From contig NZ_CP041387.1 of NCBI RefSeq assembly GCF_007005445.1, forward strand, positions 2,480,001-2,544,000: a stretch of 64,000 nucleotides of DNA, written 5' to 3'. Positions 36,367 through 44,341 of the stretch are shown here, in pieces (the stretch's first letter is position 1; each line of letters opens with the position of its first letter). The notes under the pieces were generated by a model that worked only from the letters and a program-made list of their open reading frames with translations, made no database searches and had not been told where the DNA came from. The DNA is from Rhodopseudomonas palustris. Its GTDB lineage: Bacteria > Pseudomonadota > Alphaproteobacteria > Rhizobiales > Xanthobacteraceae. The position numbers and the translations under genes are program-made.

Positions 36367-37305
36367 ATGAAATCTGAGCATCCGCCCGTGATGACCGCGA
36401 GCCCAATACTCAAATTCCTTCGAAAAGCATATACGAGTTTCAATAGGCATTTTCTGATCGGCAAATTATCGAGCGAGCGCACCGGAATGCTACAGGCAAG
36501 ACGCGAGAAACTCCCGTATAGACCGCCAGGGCTATTTCTAGATATCAATCGGGAGAAGATAATCCTCGTCATACTAGTTACTACATTAGTGTTCATAGTC
36601 CTCTTCTTTGGTAACATTGATGAGATGAAGATTGCCGGCATTGAACTTAAGATCAAACCTGGCCACAATGCGTATCTTCGTAGCTACATCGTGTTCAGCC
36701 TCTTTGTCGCATCTACTTACACCTTAATTCGCTGGACCAGCCGATTCACTGAAAGCTGGGCCTTCTTACGAGGCGAAGACATATTCTCACAGCTACAAGA
36801 TTCTCTCGGCAGCGCAGTCCACCAGATCGAACAAGTTGGGAAGCTACTTCAACGAGACATCGATGATAAGAAAGAGATTAAGGCCACGCTTGATGAAACA
36901 GCAAAGATGCTCAACACTGAAGTGAGCCGCATCGAGCAGCGCGTGATGAACTGTTTCAGCGGGAATTCGGACGAAGGCAACGCTTTGTCTAAAACCCTCT
37001 CACTATTCGATGCGATTGCGAAGAACGCGGCCGATACCGCTCAGAGGGTGGAATTGGGCATAGTAAAGTATGAGCATCAATCCTACGAGCTATTCAACAC
37101 TGTCGCCGTGAATCTTGTCGGAACCAAACGCCTCGCCTTCGGCGGTTGGGCGACCAAACTGAGGATCGCGCTTGATGTTGCTCCCCCGTTTCTTTGCGGC
37201 GCTATCTTGCTCTGGGTTCTATTCGAAGAGAGAACAGGCCTCATTCTGTGGATTTCACAACCGCTGAGCCGGTTCACCGATTTCTGCTTGAGCTGCAGCA
37301 TATAG
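36367..37305 (+). CDS. AT-rich membrane/coiled-coil protein of unknown function
   Basis: A 312-residue protein of no recognised family. Hydrophobic segments lie at ~64-84 (IILVILVTTLVFIVLFFGNI), ~104-123 (LRSYIVFSLFVASTYTLIRW) and ~267-288 (IALDVAPPFLCGAILLWVLF). Between them is a long helical, probably coiled-coil stretch (~140-245) with repeated E/K/Q positions and a single Cys (MNCFSG). Base composition and codon use (many AAA, ATA, TTA and AGA codons) differ clearly from every neighbour, pointing to recent transfer. It lies just before the VapBC operon and its repeats. It could be the remnant of a defence or phage-related module, but nothing specific can be claimed. Confidence 0.7.
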   Translation: MKSEHPPVMTASPILKFLRKAYTSFNRHFLIGKLSSERTGMLQARREKLPYRPPGLFLDINREKIILVILVTTLVFIVLFFGNIDEMKIAGIELKIKPGHNAYLRSYIVFSLFVASTYTLIRWTSRFTESWAFLRGEDIFSQLQDSLGSAVHQIEQVGKLLQRDIDDKKEIKATLDETAKMLNTEVSRIEQRVMNCFSGNSDEGNALSKTLSLFDAIAKNAADTAQRVELGIVKYEHQSYELFNTVAVNLVGTKRLAFGGWATKLRIALDVAPPFLCGAILLWVLFEERTGLILWISQPLSRFTDFCLSCSI

Positions 37306-37458
37306 AGCCCGTCGGGCGGAATAGCGAAGCGTAATCCGCCGACTCGCCCACCGCAATTCGCCGAGGCGTCGCAATGCCGGATTACACCTTTAACTAACCC
37401 GCCTACTATCTGCGCAATTGGTGGCTCGGAGTTTCAGAATGGGGCGTTGGTTCTTTCT

Positions 37459-37612
37459 CAGCAAGCGCAGGGTGGGCAAAGGCGCGTCAGTGCCGGGCCC
37501 ACGTATAGGTCGCTCCGCGATGCTGGGCCGCTGCGCCGCGCGGTCTTCGCTTTCCGCCGTCGCTCTTCGAGCTATGGCGGACAAGCCGCTCAGCGCCACC
37601 CTACGGGCCGCG
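37459..37612. repeat. Repeat F, left copy flanking vapBC
   Basis: It begins AGCAAGCGCAGGGTGGGCAA and contains TTCGCTTTCCGCCGTCGCTC followed by TTCGAGCTATGGCGGAC, then CCCTACGGGCC. The same blocks in the same order lie at 38501-38643 after the toxin gene. The first ~27 bp differ at one base and the ~35-bp CTTTCCGCC block is identical. The rest of the gap 37306-37796 shows nothing else of note apart from the vapBC promoter. Confidence 0.85.
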
Positions 37613-37732
37613 TTCGCTCGTCGCGTCAGGCGAACGACGCCTTCGGCTGATCCACCCACGGATTCACGCGGCGTGATCGCACCGCCCCGCTTCCGCCTGG
37701 GAGGTCTGGTGGCTCGCGAGTGCCGGTAACCC

Positions 37733-37761
37733 TTGAAAAATGCCATCATTTTTCCTATTCT
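37733..37761 (+). promoter_or_regulatory. Sigma-70-type promoter of the vapBC operon
   Basis: TTGAAA (37733-37738) and TATTCT (37756-37761) are separated by exactly 17 bp, 35 bp upstream of the antitoxin ATG. One of three GCCATCAT direct repeats (37742, 37771, 37791) falls inside the spacer. Confidence 0.6.
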
Positions 37762-37777
37762 GATAGCATCGCCATCA
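37761..37777. promoter_or_regulatory. Candidate VapB operator palindrome
   Basis: TGATAGC-ATC-GCCATCA is an imperfect inverted repeat (7-bp arms, one mismatch) overlapping the last base of the -10 box. Antitoxins of this family repress their own promoter by binding such palindromes, so autoregulation is inferred. Confidence 0.45.
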
Positions 37778-37796
37778 TTTCGCGGAGGACGCCATC

Positions 37797-38051
37797 ATGG
37801 TCGCCGTCACCATTCGCAACCTCTCCGAGGAGGCGCATCGCGCCCTGAAGGTCCGCGCGGCGCAGCATAATCGCAGCGCGGAAGCGGAGATGCGCGCCAT
37901 TCTGGAAGCCGCGGTCCGCCCCGAGGGCCGCTTGCTGCTCGGCACGGCTTTGCAGGAGATCGGGCAGAAATACGACATCACCAATGCTGATATCGAAGCC
38001 ATCGAACAGGTCCGAGACAAGCGTCCTGCCAAGCCGATGAAGTTTGAGTGA
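37797..38051 (+). CDS. vapB: FitA/VapB-type ribbon-helix-helix antitoxin
   Basis: An 84-residue antitoxin. The N-terminal ~40 residues (VAVTIRNLSEEAHRALKVRA, then HNRSAEAEMRAILE) match the FitA-like Arc/MetJ ribbon-helix-helix DNA-binding fold. The C-terminal ~40 residues (LGTALQEIGQKYDITNAD onward) are the toxin-wrapping tail. A GGAGGA ribosome-binding site lies 7 nt before the ATG. The toxin gene starts 12 nt after its stop. The protein should neutralise the PIN-domain toxin and repress the operon through the upstream palindrome. The promoter and operator are visible (37733-37777). Confidence 0.92.
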   Translation: MVAVTIRNLSEEAHRALKVRAAQHNRSAEAEMRAILEAAVRPEGRLLLGTALQEIGQKYDITNADIEAIEQVRDKRPAKPMKFE

Positions 38052-38063
38052 CCGGCGCTTCGA

Positions 38064-38486
38064 ATGATCGTGCTGGACACCAACGTCGTCTCCGAAGCGA
38101 TGACGCGCGAACCGCATCCGCGGGTGCGCGAATGGCTCAATGCTCAGTCCGCCGAGACTTTGTTCCTGTCCAGCATCACCGTCGCCGAACTTCTGTTCGG
38201 CGTTAGCGTCTTGCCGGCCGGAAAGCGTAAGAACGCCTTGGGCGCTGCGCTCGACGATGTGTTGGACGTGTTTGCCACCCGCATCCTGCCGTTCGATACC
38301 CCGGCTGCGCAGCGCTATGCCGATCTCGCCGTCAAGGCGCGCGCGGCCGGCAAGGGCTTCCCCACGCCCGACGGCTACATCGCCGCGATCGCCACCGCGC
38401 ACGGGTTCGCTGTCGCGTCGCGCGACGCGAGTGCGTTCGACGCCGCCGGTCTGACCGTGATCGATCCCTGGACCACAAATGACTGA
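38064..38486 (+). CDS. vapC: FitB/VapC-type PIN-domain toxin
   Basis: A 140-residue PIN-domain ribonuclease toxin. The four acidic metal ligands expected in active VapC are all present: D5 (MIVLDTNV), E42 (SSITVAELLFG), D103 (TPDGYIAA) and D121 (ASRDASAF). Length and spacing are normal, so it should be active. Family toxins cleave tRNA or rRNA and stop growth when the unstable antitoxin is lost. It is translated from the same mRNA as the antitoxin. The operon is bracketed by two copies of repeat F. Confidence 0.93.
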   Translation: MIVLDTNVVSEAMTREPHPRVREWLNAQSAETLFLSSITVAELLFGVSVLPAGKRKNALGAALDDVLDVFATRILPFDTPAAQRYADLAVKARAAGKGFPTPDGYIAAIATAHGFAVASRDASAFDAAGLTVIDPWTTND

Positions 38487-38500
38487 GACGCATCAAGCGT

Positions 38501-38643
38501 AAGCAAGCGTAGGGTGGGCAAAGGCGCGCACGCGCCGTGCCCACGCGCTGTTGCACACCGCGTTTCGCGTCAGCTTCGCTTTCCGCCGTCGCTCTTCGAG
38601 CTATGGCGGACGAGGCGCTCGGCGCCCCCCTACGGGCCGTCGG
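38501..38643. repeat. Repeat F, right copy flanking vapBC
   Basis: AGCAAGCGTAGGGTGGGCAA, then TTCGCTTTCCGCCGTCGCTC with TTCGAGCTATGGCGGAC, and CCCCTACGGGCCG. It is in the same orientation as the copy at 37459-37612, so the toxin-antitoxin genes lie between direct repeats. Confidence 0.85.
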
Positions 38644-38647
38644 GGAC

Positions 38648-39223
38648 TTACGCCTGCGCGATCGCCCCCCGCCCCGCCCTTGCCCGCTGCAGCGCGTGCA
38701 GCGCGATGGCGGCGTGGATGCCGATTGCGATGGCGAGCGCGACGACGAGCTGGAGCGTCGTGGCGGGAATGGTGAGGACGGCGACCAGGCCGAACGGGAT
38801 GAACACCAGCACCACGCTGACGAGGCCGGGATTGTAGCTGCGCAGATGCGCCGCCATGCCGAGATGGCTGAGGCCGTTGACGAAAATCAGCCAGGCCGCG
38901 GCGAGGCCCCAGCCTGGGCCGACGAAATACGCCGCATACAGCGCCGCCAGATTGATGCCCCAGACGCCGGGCAGATTGATCACCAGCACGTCGCCGGGGG
39001 TGAGTGCCTCGACGCCGCCGAACACGCGGGCGTTGACGAAGCGGCGGAAGCGGTCGCCGAGATGCTCCTCGACCTGGTGCAGCATGTAGATCGGCGACGC
39101 CAGATAGATCAGCAGCAGCGCGCGGTCGCCGCCGGCGACGCCGATCGGCAGCAGCAGGAGCAGCGCCACGCCCATGAAAAGCGCGGCCGCGACCCAATGG
39201 GCTTCGAGATACGATCTGATCAT
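38648..39223 (-). CDS. HXXEE-domain integral membrane protein
   Basis: A 191-residue membrane protein with about six helices. The defining HQVEEH (HXXEE) lies in SPIYMLHQVEEHLGDRFRRF, and a second conserved block (VFGGVEALTPGDVLVINLPG, NGLSHLGMAAHLRSYNPG) follows. The HXXEE family resembles intramembrane metalloenzymes but has no established function. The ATG at 39223 (MIRSYLEAHWVAAALF) starts the first helix; an in-frame ATG 30 nt upstream is possible. The gene's 3' end abuts the right copy of repeat F. Confidence 0.82.
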   Translation of the reverse strand: MIRSYLEAHWVAAALFMGVALLLLLPIGVAGGDRALLLIYLASPIYMLHQVEEHLGDRFRRFVNARVFGGVEALTPGDVLVINLPGVWGINLAALYAAYFVGPGWGLAAAWLIFVNGLSHLGMAAHLRSYNPGLVSVVLVFIPFGLVAVLTIPATTLQLVVALAIAIGIHAAIALHALQRARAGRGAIAQA

Positions 39224-39253
39224 GTGCGCACCGAAGTTGGTGACATGGTGCAA

Positions 39254-39686
39254 GGCTACGCGGGATTACTTAACCGGGCGTGTCGGCGGCGGGCGGGCAG
39301 CGTGATCGGCATCAGCACGTAACGCGGAGCCCGGGTGAGCGGAGCGATACCCGGGATCACAGGATGATCCGCCGCCCCGCATCTCGCTGCACTCATGCGG
39401 GCTACGGTCCTACGGTCCCACAATCGGGACGGTCCTCCGGTCCTCGGATTTGCGCGCCCCGGAATGATGTCGTGACCTCGTTCAGCGGACTGCATGCGCG
39501 ATGCCGGATTCGTTCGGCTGGGCGGATCGCACCGCGCAACGCCGATGAACCGAACAAGCCCTCCGCTCGACGAACGCCAGGTGCGCCATTTCGGGCCACC
39601 GCGCGACCCTTTCGGAAGCCGTGAGCACGATGGAACGCTTCGCCCCGGTGTCGCGCCCTTGATTCTTCATGGTGCGGAGCTGATCG
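39254..39686. repeat. Gene-free stretch built of repeat fragments
   Basis: Several short palindromes follow one another: GAGCCCGGGTGAGCGGAGCG at 39328-39347 followed by ATACCCGGGATC, then CCCCGCATCTCGCTGCACTC followed by ATGCGGGCTACGGT near 39374-39407, and a CGCGCCCCGGAATGATG fragment near 39451. The latter two types recur at 40672-40710 and 40751-40794. No gene is supported. Confidence 0.65.
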
Positions 39687-40661
39687 ATGCTGAAGCGTGT
39701 CCTGATTTGTGTGGCGGTGATGGGGATCGGTGCCGGCGCGGCCGGCGCCAAGGACATTCCCGGCGGCAAGGATCATCCGCTGATCGGCCGCTACGACGGC
39801 GCCGCGCTGACGCTGTACAAGACCAGCGACTATGCCGAGCAGAACATCCTGACAAAGCCGATCACCTCGGCCGACCGCCGCGCGACCGGCAAACGCCTCA
39901 ACGTCGCCAACAGCGTGCCGGCTGCCGGCCGGTCGTTCCGGATCCGTTACGACGGGCCGGCGGGACGCTCGCCGCTCGAAGTTGCGCGTAACTTCCAGAG
40001 CGGACTGAAGGCTAAGGGCTTCGACATCCTGTTCGAATGCAAGGGCGGCGAGTGTTCGGACCTGTCCGGCTCGGAGCTGTATTTCGCGCTCCAGGACGAA
40101 AGCCCGCTCGGCAAGGGCGACATCCATTCCAATCCGGGCTCGCAGGTGTTCACCGCGGCCAAGCTGACGCGCGCCGAAGGCGACGTCTATGCGACGATCT
40201 ATGTCGGCGACTTCAACAAGGCTCCGGAGGTGCTGGTCGACGTCGTCGAGACATCGCCGATGGATGAAGGCAAGATCGTGTTCGTCGACGCCGCCAAGAT
40301 GCAGAAGGACATCGACGCCACCGGCCGCGTCGCGCTTTACGGCATCCTGTTCGATTTCGATCAGGCGACAATCCGGCCGGATTCACAGCCGACGCTGAAC
40401 GAGATCGCCAAATATCTCGGCGCCAATCCGTCCATGAAGCTGATCGTCGCCGGGCATACCGACTGGAAAGGCGGCTTCGACTACAACATCGACCTGTCGA
40501 AGCGGCGCGCCGAGGCGGTCGTGAAAGCGCTGACCGGCATGGGCGTTGCGACCGCGCGGCTGCGCCCGTTCGGCGCCGGGCCGGCGGCGCCGGTGGCGAG
40601 CAATGCCAGCGAATCCGGCCGCGCGAAAAATCGCCGCGTCGAATTGGTGAAAGCCGAATAG
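39687..40661 (+). CDS. OmpA-family peptidoglycan-binding outer-membrane protein
   Basis: A 324-residue exported protein. The signal peptide is MLKRVLICVAVMGIGAGAAGA (21 residues). The middle ~190 residues are a non-barrel periplasmic domain of unknown role. The C-terminal OmpA-like domain (~210-320) has LFDFDQATIRPDSQPTLNE, IVAGHTDWKGGFDYN, LSKRRAEAVVKAL and the closing KNRRVELV. The Asp and Arg that contact diaminopimelate are present. It probably links the outer membrane to peptidoglycan. The nitroreductase gene follows 213 nt downstream after a palindromic repeat. Confidence 0.9.
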   Translation: MLKRVLICVAVMGIGAGAAGAKDIPGGKDHPLIGRYDGAALTLYKTSDYAEQNILTKPITSADRRATGKRLNVANSVPAAGRSFRIRYDGPAGRSPLEVARNFQSGLKAKGFDILFECKGGECSDLSGSELYFALQDESPLGKGDIHSNPGSQVFTAAKLTRAEGDVYATIYVGDFNKAPEVLVDVVETSPMDEGKIVFVDAAKMQKDIDATGRVALYGILFDFDQATIRPDSQPTLNEIAKYLGANPSMKLIVAGHTDWKGGFDYNIDLSKRRAEAVVKALTGMGVATARLRPFGAGPAAPVASNASESGRAKNRRVELVKAE

Positions 40662-40671
40662 TTCGGAAGGC

Positions 40672-40794
40672 GCCGCCCCGCATATCGCTGCGCTCATGCG
40701 GGCTACGGTTCCGCGGTTCTTTATCGGGCGAGTCCCGCGCAGCTCATCGCGGGATTCCGGGTTCGCGCGCTGTGCGCGCGCCCCGGAATGACGG
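40672..40794. repeat. Intergenic repeat fragments, families D and related
   Basis: CCCCGCATATCGCTGCGCTC with ATGCGGGCTACGG near 40676-40708 repeats the element near 39374-39407. GATTCCGGGTTCGCGCGCTG followed by CGCCCCGGAATGAC near 40751-40793 is a half copy of the larger element at 51213-51335. Confidence 0.7.
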
Positions 40795-40874
40795 CCTGTT
40801 GCGCCATCTTGCGCTCGGCATCCGAAACCGCGACACTCCGCGGCAATCAGAAGCTCTTGGGGGAAACCAGACGC

Positions 40875-41552
40875 ATGCAATACGACGACGTGGTCCGCGG
40901 CCGCCGCTCGATCCGCGGCTACAAGCCTGATCCCGTGCCGCGGGAATTGATCGAGGAAATCCTCGAACTGGCGATGCGGGCGCCCTCCTCGATGAACAGC
41001 CAGCCGTGGAATTTCACCGTCCTCACCGGCGAGCCGCTCGACCGCATCCGCGCCGGCAACACCGAGCGCAATCTCGCCGGCGTGCCGCACAGCCGCGAAT
41101 TCCGGATCGGTCAGCCGTTCGCCGGCCCTCATCGCGAGCGGCAGGTCACCGTCGCCAAGCAGCTGTTCTCGGCGATGGGGATCGCGCGCGACGATCAGGC
41201 CAAGCGGCAGGACTGGGTGCTGCGCGGCTTCCGCCAGTTCGATGCGCCGGTGTGCATCATCATCACCTACGACCGCGTGCTCAGCGACAGCGATGACACC
41301 GCGTTCGATTGCGGCGCGGTGACCAATGCGCTGGTCAACGCCGCGTGGTCGCGCGGCTTAGGTGCGGTGATCAACAGCCAGGGCATCATGCAATCGCCGG
41401 TGGTGCGCGAGCATGCCGGCATCGCCGACGATCAGGTGATCATGAAGGCGATCGCGCTCGGCTGGCCGGACGACGAGTTCCCCGCCAATGCGGTGGTGTC
41501 CGAGCGCAAGCCGGTGCGCGACGCCGCGCGGTTCGTCGGATTCGGCGGCTGA
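40875..41552 (+). CDS. Nitroreductase family flavoprotein
   Basis: A 225-residue FMN-dependent nitroreductase-fold oxidoreductase. Family blocks: RGRRSIRGYKPDPVPRELI and MRAPSSMNSQPWNF (FMN phosphate and isoalloxazine contacts), AFDCGAVTNALVNAAWSRGL (dimer helix), and the ALGWPDDEFPANAV end. It reduces nitro compounds or quinones with NAD(P)H in the cytoplasm; the natural substrate is unknown. The ATG at 40875 has GGGGGAA about 10 nt upstream and starts the conserved sequence; an earlier in-frame start at 40788 is not conserved. Confidence 0.92.
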   Translation: MQYDDVVRGRRSIRGYKPDPVPRELIEEILELAMRAPSSMNSQPWNFTVLTGEPLDRIRAGNTERNLAGVPHSREFRIGQPFAGPHRERQVTVAKQLFSAMGIARDDQAKRQDWVLRGFRQFDAPVCIIITYDRVLSDSDDTAFDCGAVTNALVNAAWSRGLGAVINSQGIMQSPVVREHAGIADDQVIMKAIALGWPDDEFPANAVVSERKPVRDAARFVGFGG

Positions 41553-41757
41553 CTGGCTTTTGATGTGACATCGCTCCGCGGCCCGGCGCCGCGGGGTGCG
41601 GCGTGTGTCAAGCTGCTTTGACAAACCCTCGCAATTCGGAGAGTAATGCAAGCAGCCGCGCCCGAGCGGTCACCGCACGGGCCGGCCGCAACAACGCGGC
41701 CGCCCTTCCCGTCCTGTATCGCACAGTTCGTGTCACGCTCGCCGGTTGTCGATCCCG

Positions 41758-43828
41758 ATGCAGTCCCCCTCCAGTCCCGCGGTCAGCCAGAGCGAGGCAC
41801 GCTATCGTGCGCTGTTCGAAGCGATCGACGACGGCTTCTGCATCATCGAATTCTTCGACGGCCCGCACGGCCCGCTCAGCGACTATCGCCACATCGAAGC
41901 CAACGCCGGCTACGAGAAGCAGACCGGCATTCCCGACATCATCGGCCGCACCTTGCGCGATCTGGTGCCGGACGAGGCCGACGGCTGGGCGGAACTGTAT
42001 CCGCAGCGTGCTGCTGACCGGCCGGCCGATCCATTTCGAGCGCGAGTTCATCGCCGTGAACCGCATCATCGAAGTGTCGGCGACACGGATCGAGCCGCCC
42101 GAGCTGCGCCAGGTCGCGGTGCTGTTCCGCGACATCACCGCGCGCAAGCGCGCCGAGGCGGCGCTCCGCGACAGCGAGCAACTGGCGCGCGACAACGTGC
42201 AGCGGGTGCAGCTCGCGCTCGCCGCCGGCGCGATCATCGGAACCTGGCTGTGGGACCTGCCGACCGATCGCTTCACCGTCGATGAAGCGTTCGCGCGGGC
42301 ATTCGGGCTCGATCCGGCGCTCGGCCGCGACGGCCTCAGCCTGGCGCAGGTCGTCGCCACCGTGCATCCCAACGATCAGGCCGGCCTCGCGGCCGCGATC
42401 GAGGAAGCGGTCAAGCGCGGCGGGCCTTACGCTCATCAGTACCGGGTGCGCCGCGCCGACGGCAAGTACTACTGGCTCGAGGCCAACGGCCGGGTCGAGC
42501 ACGGGCCGGACGGCACGCCGCTGAGCTTTCCCGGCGTGCTGATCGACATCGACGACCGCCGCGCACTGGCCGCCGAGCGCGACCGCGCCATCGCCGAGCT
42601 GCGCGCGCTGAACGAGACCCTGGAACAGCGCATCGCCGAAGCCCGCGCCGAGCTGCTGCGCTCCGCCGAACAGCTACGCCAGTCGCAGAAGATGGAAGCC
42701 GTCGGCCAGCTCACCGGCGGGCTGGCGCACGACTTCAACAATCTGCTCGCCGGCATCTCCGGCAGCCTCGAGCTGATGAGCACGCGGATTCGCCAGGGCC
42801 GGATCGGCGAGATCGACAAGTACGTCGTGGCGGCGCAAGGCGCGGTGAAGCGCGCCGCATCGCTGACCCACCGCCTGCTCGCCTTCGCACGCCGCCAGAC
42901 GCTGACGCCGACCGCCGCCAACGTCAACCGGCTGGTCAGCGGCATGATCGACCTGATCCAGCGCAGCGTCGGCCCGGGCATCGACGTGCAGCACGTCGGC
43001 GCCGCCGGGCTGTGGAGCGTGCTGGTCGACGTGCCGCAGCTCGAAAGCGCGCTGCTCAATCTGTGTATCAACGCCCGCGACGCGATGCCGAGCGGCGGCA
43101 AGATCACGATCGAGACCGGCAATCGCTGGATCGACCGGGCGCAGTCGCGGCTGTACGACATTCCGACCGGGCAATACGTCTCGCTGTGCGTCTCCGACAC
43201 CGGCACCGGCATGACCCCGGACGTGATCGCCAAGGCATTCGATCCGTTCTTCACCACCAAGCCGATCGGCCAGGGCACCGGGCTCGGGCTGTCGATGATC
43301 TACGGCTTCGCGCAGCAGTCCGGCGGACAGGTGCGGATCTATTCCGAAGTCGGCCAGGGCACGATGGTGTGCATCTATCTGCCGCGGCACCGCGGCGAGG
43401 CCGCCGAGGACGAGCGCTTCCCGGACTCCACCGCGATCCCGTTCGCCCACACCGGCGAGACCGTGATGGTGGTCGACGACGAGCCCACGGTGCGGATGCT
43501 GGTCGCCGACGTACTCGAAGACCTCGGCTACTCCGCGCTGGAAGCCTCCGACAGCGTCGGCGGCCTGAAGCTGCTGCAATCGGAAGCGCGGATCGATCTC
43601 TTGGTCACCGACGTCGGCCTGCCCGGCGGCATGAACGGCCGCCAGCTCGCCGACGCCGCCCGCCAGATCCGCCCCGGGCTCAACGTGCTGTTCATCACCG
43701 GTTTCGCCGAGAACGCGCTGCTCAACAACGGCCAGCTCGAACCCGGCATGGCGGTGCTGACCAAGCCGTTCGCGGTCGACACGCTGGCGGCGCGAATCCG
43801 CGAGCTGATCGGGAAATCGCCGAATTAG
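41758..43828 (+). CDS. Hybrid sensor histidine kinase (PAS-PAS-HisKA-HATPase-REC), apparently frameshifted near 42,001
   Basis: The conserved protein is spread over two frames. Frame 1 from the ATG at 41758 encodes the first half of a PAS domain (SEARYRALFEAIDDGFCIIE to DEADGWAELY). After 42000 the family sequence continues one base later (RSVLLTGRPIHFEREFIAVN) and runs intact to 43828. A second PAS (GAIIGTWLWDLPTDRF), HisKA (LAHDFNNLLAGISG), HATPase (INARDAMPSGG, DTGTGMT, FFTTKPIGQGTGLGLS) and a receiver domain (VMVVDDEP, TDVGLPGG) follow. One surplus C at 42001 explains it: a real mutation or a sequencing error. If real, the N-terminal PAS is lost. The gene follows nitroreductase; no partner is adjacent. 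Confidence 0.75.
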
Positions 43829-43849
43829 TTCGGACGGGCGGGGAACGAA

Positions 43850-44269
<420 letters not shown>

Positions 44270-44341
44270 CGCGCAGCTCTCCTTTGTCCGTGTGATCGGT
44301 TGGGCCGAACCATGCGGCGACCGCGGCGCGGCGTAAAGCGC

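Noticed and set aside
37459..38643. Possible composite transposon around vapBC
   Set aside because: No transposase gene and no terminal inverted repeats; the flanks are direct intergenic repeats.
39254..39686. Possible CRISPR array
   Set aside because: Units are imperfect palindromes of unequal length without regular spacers or cas genes.
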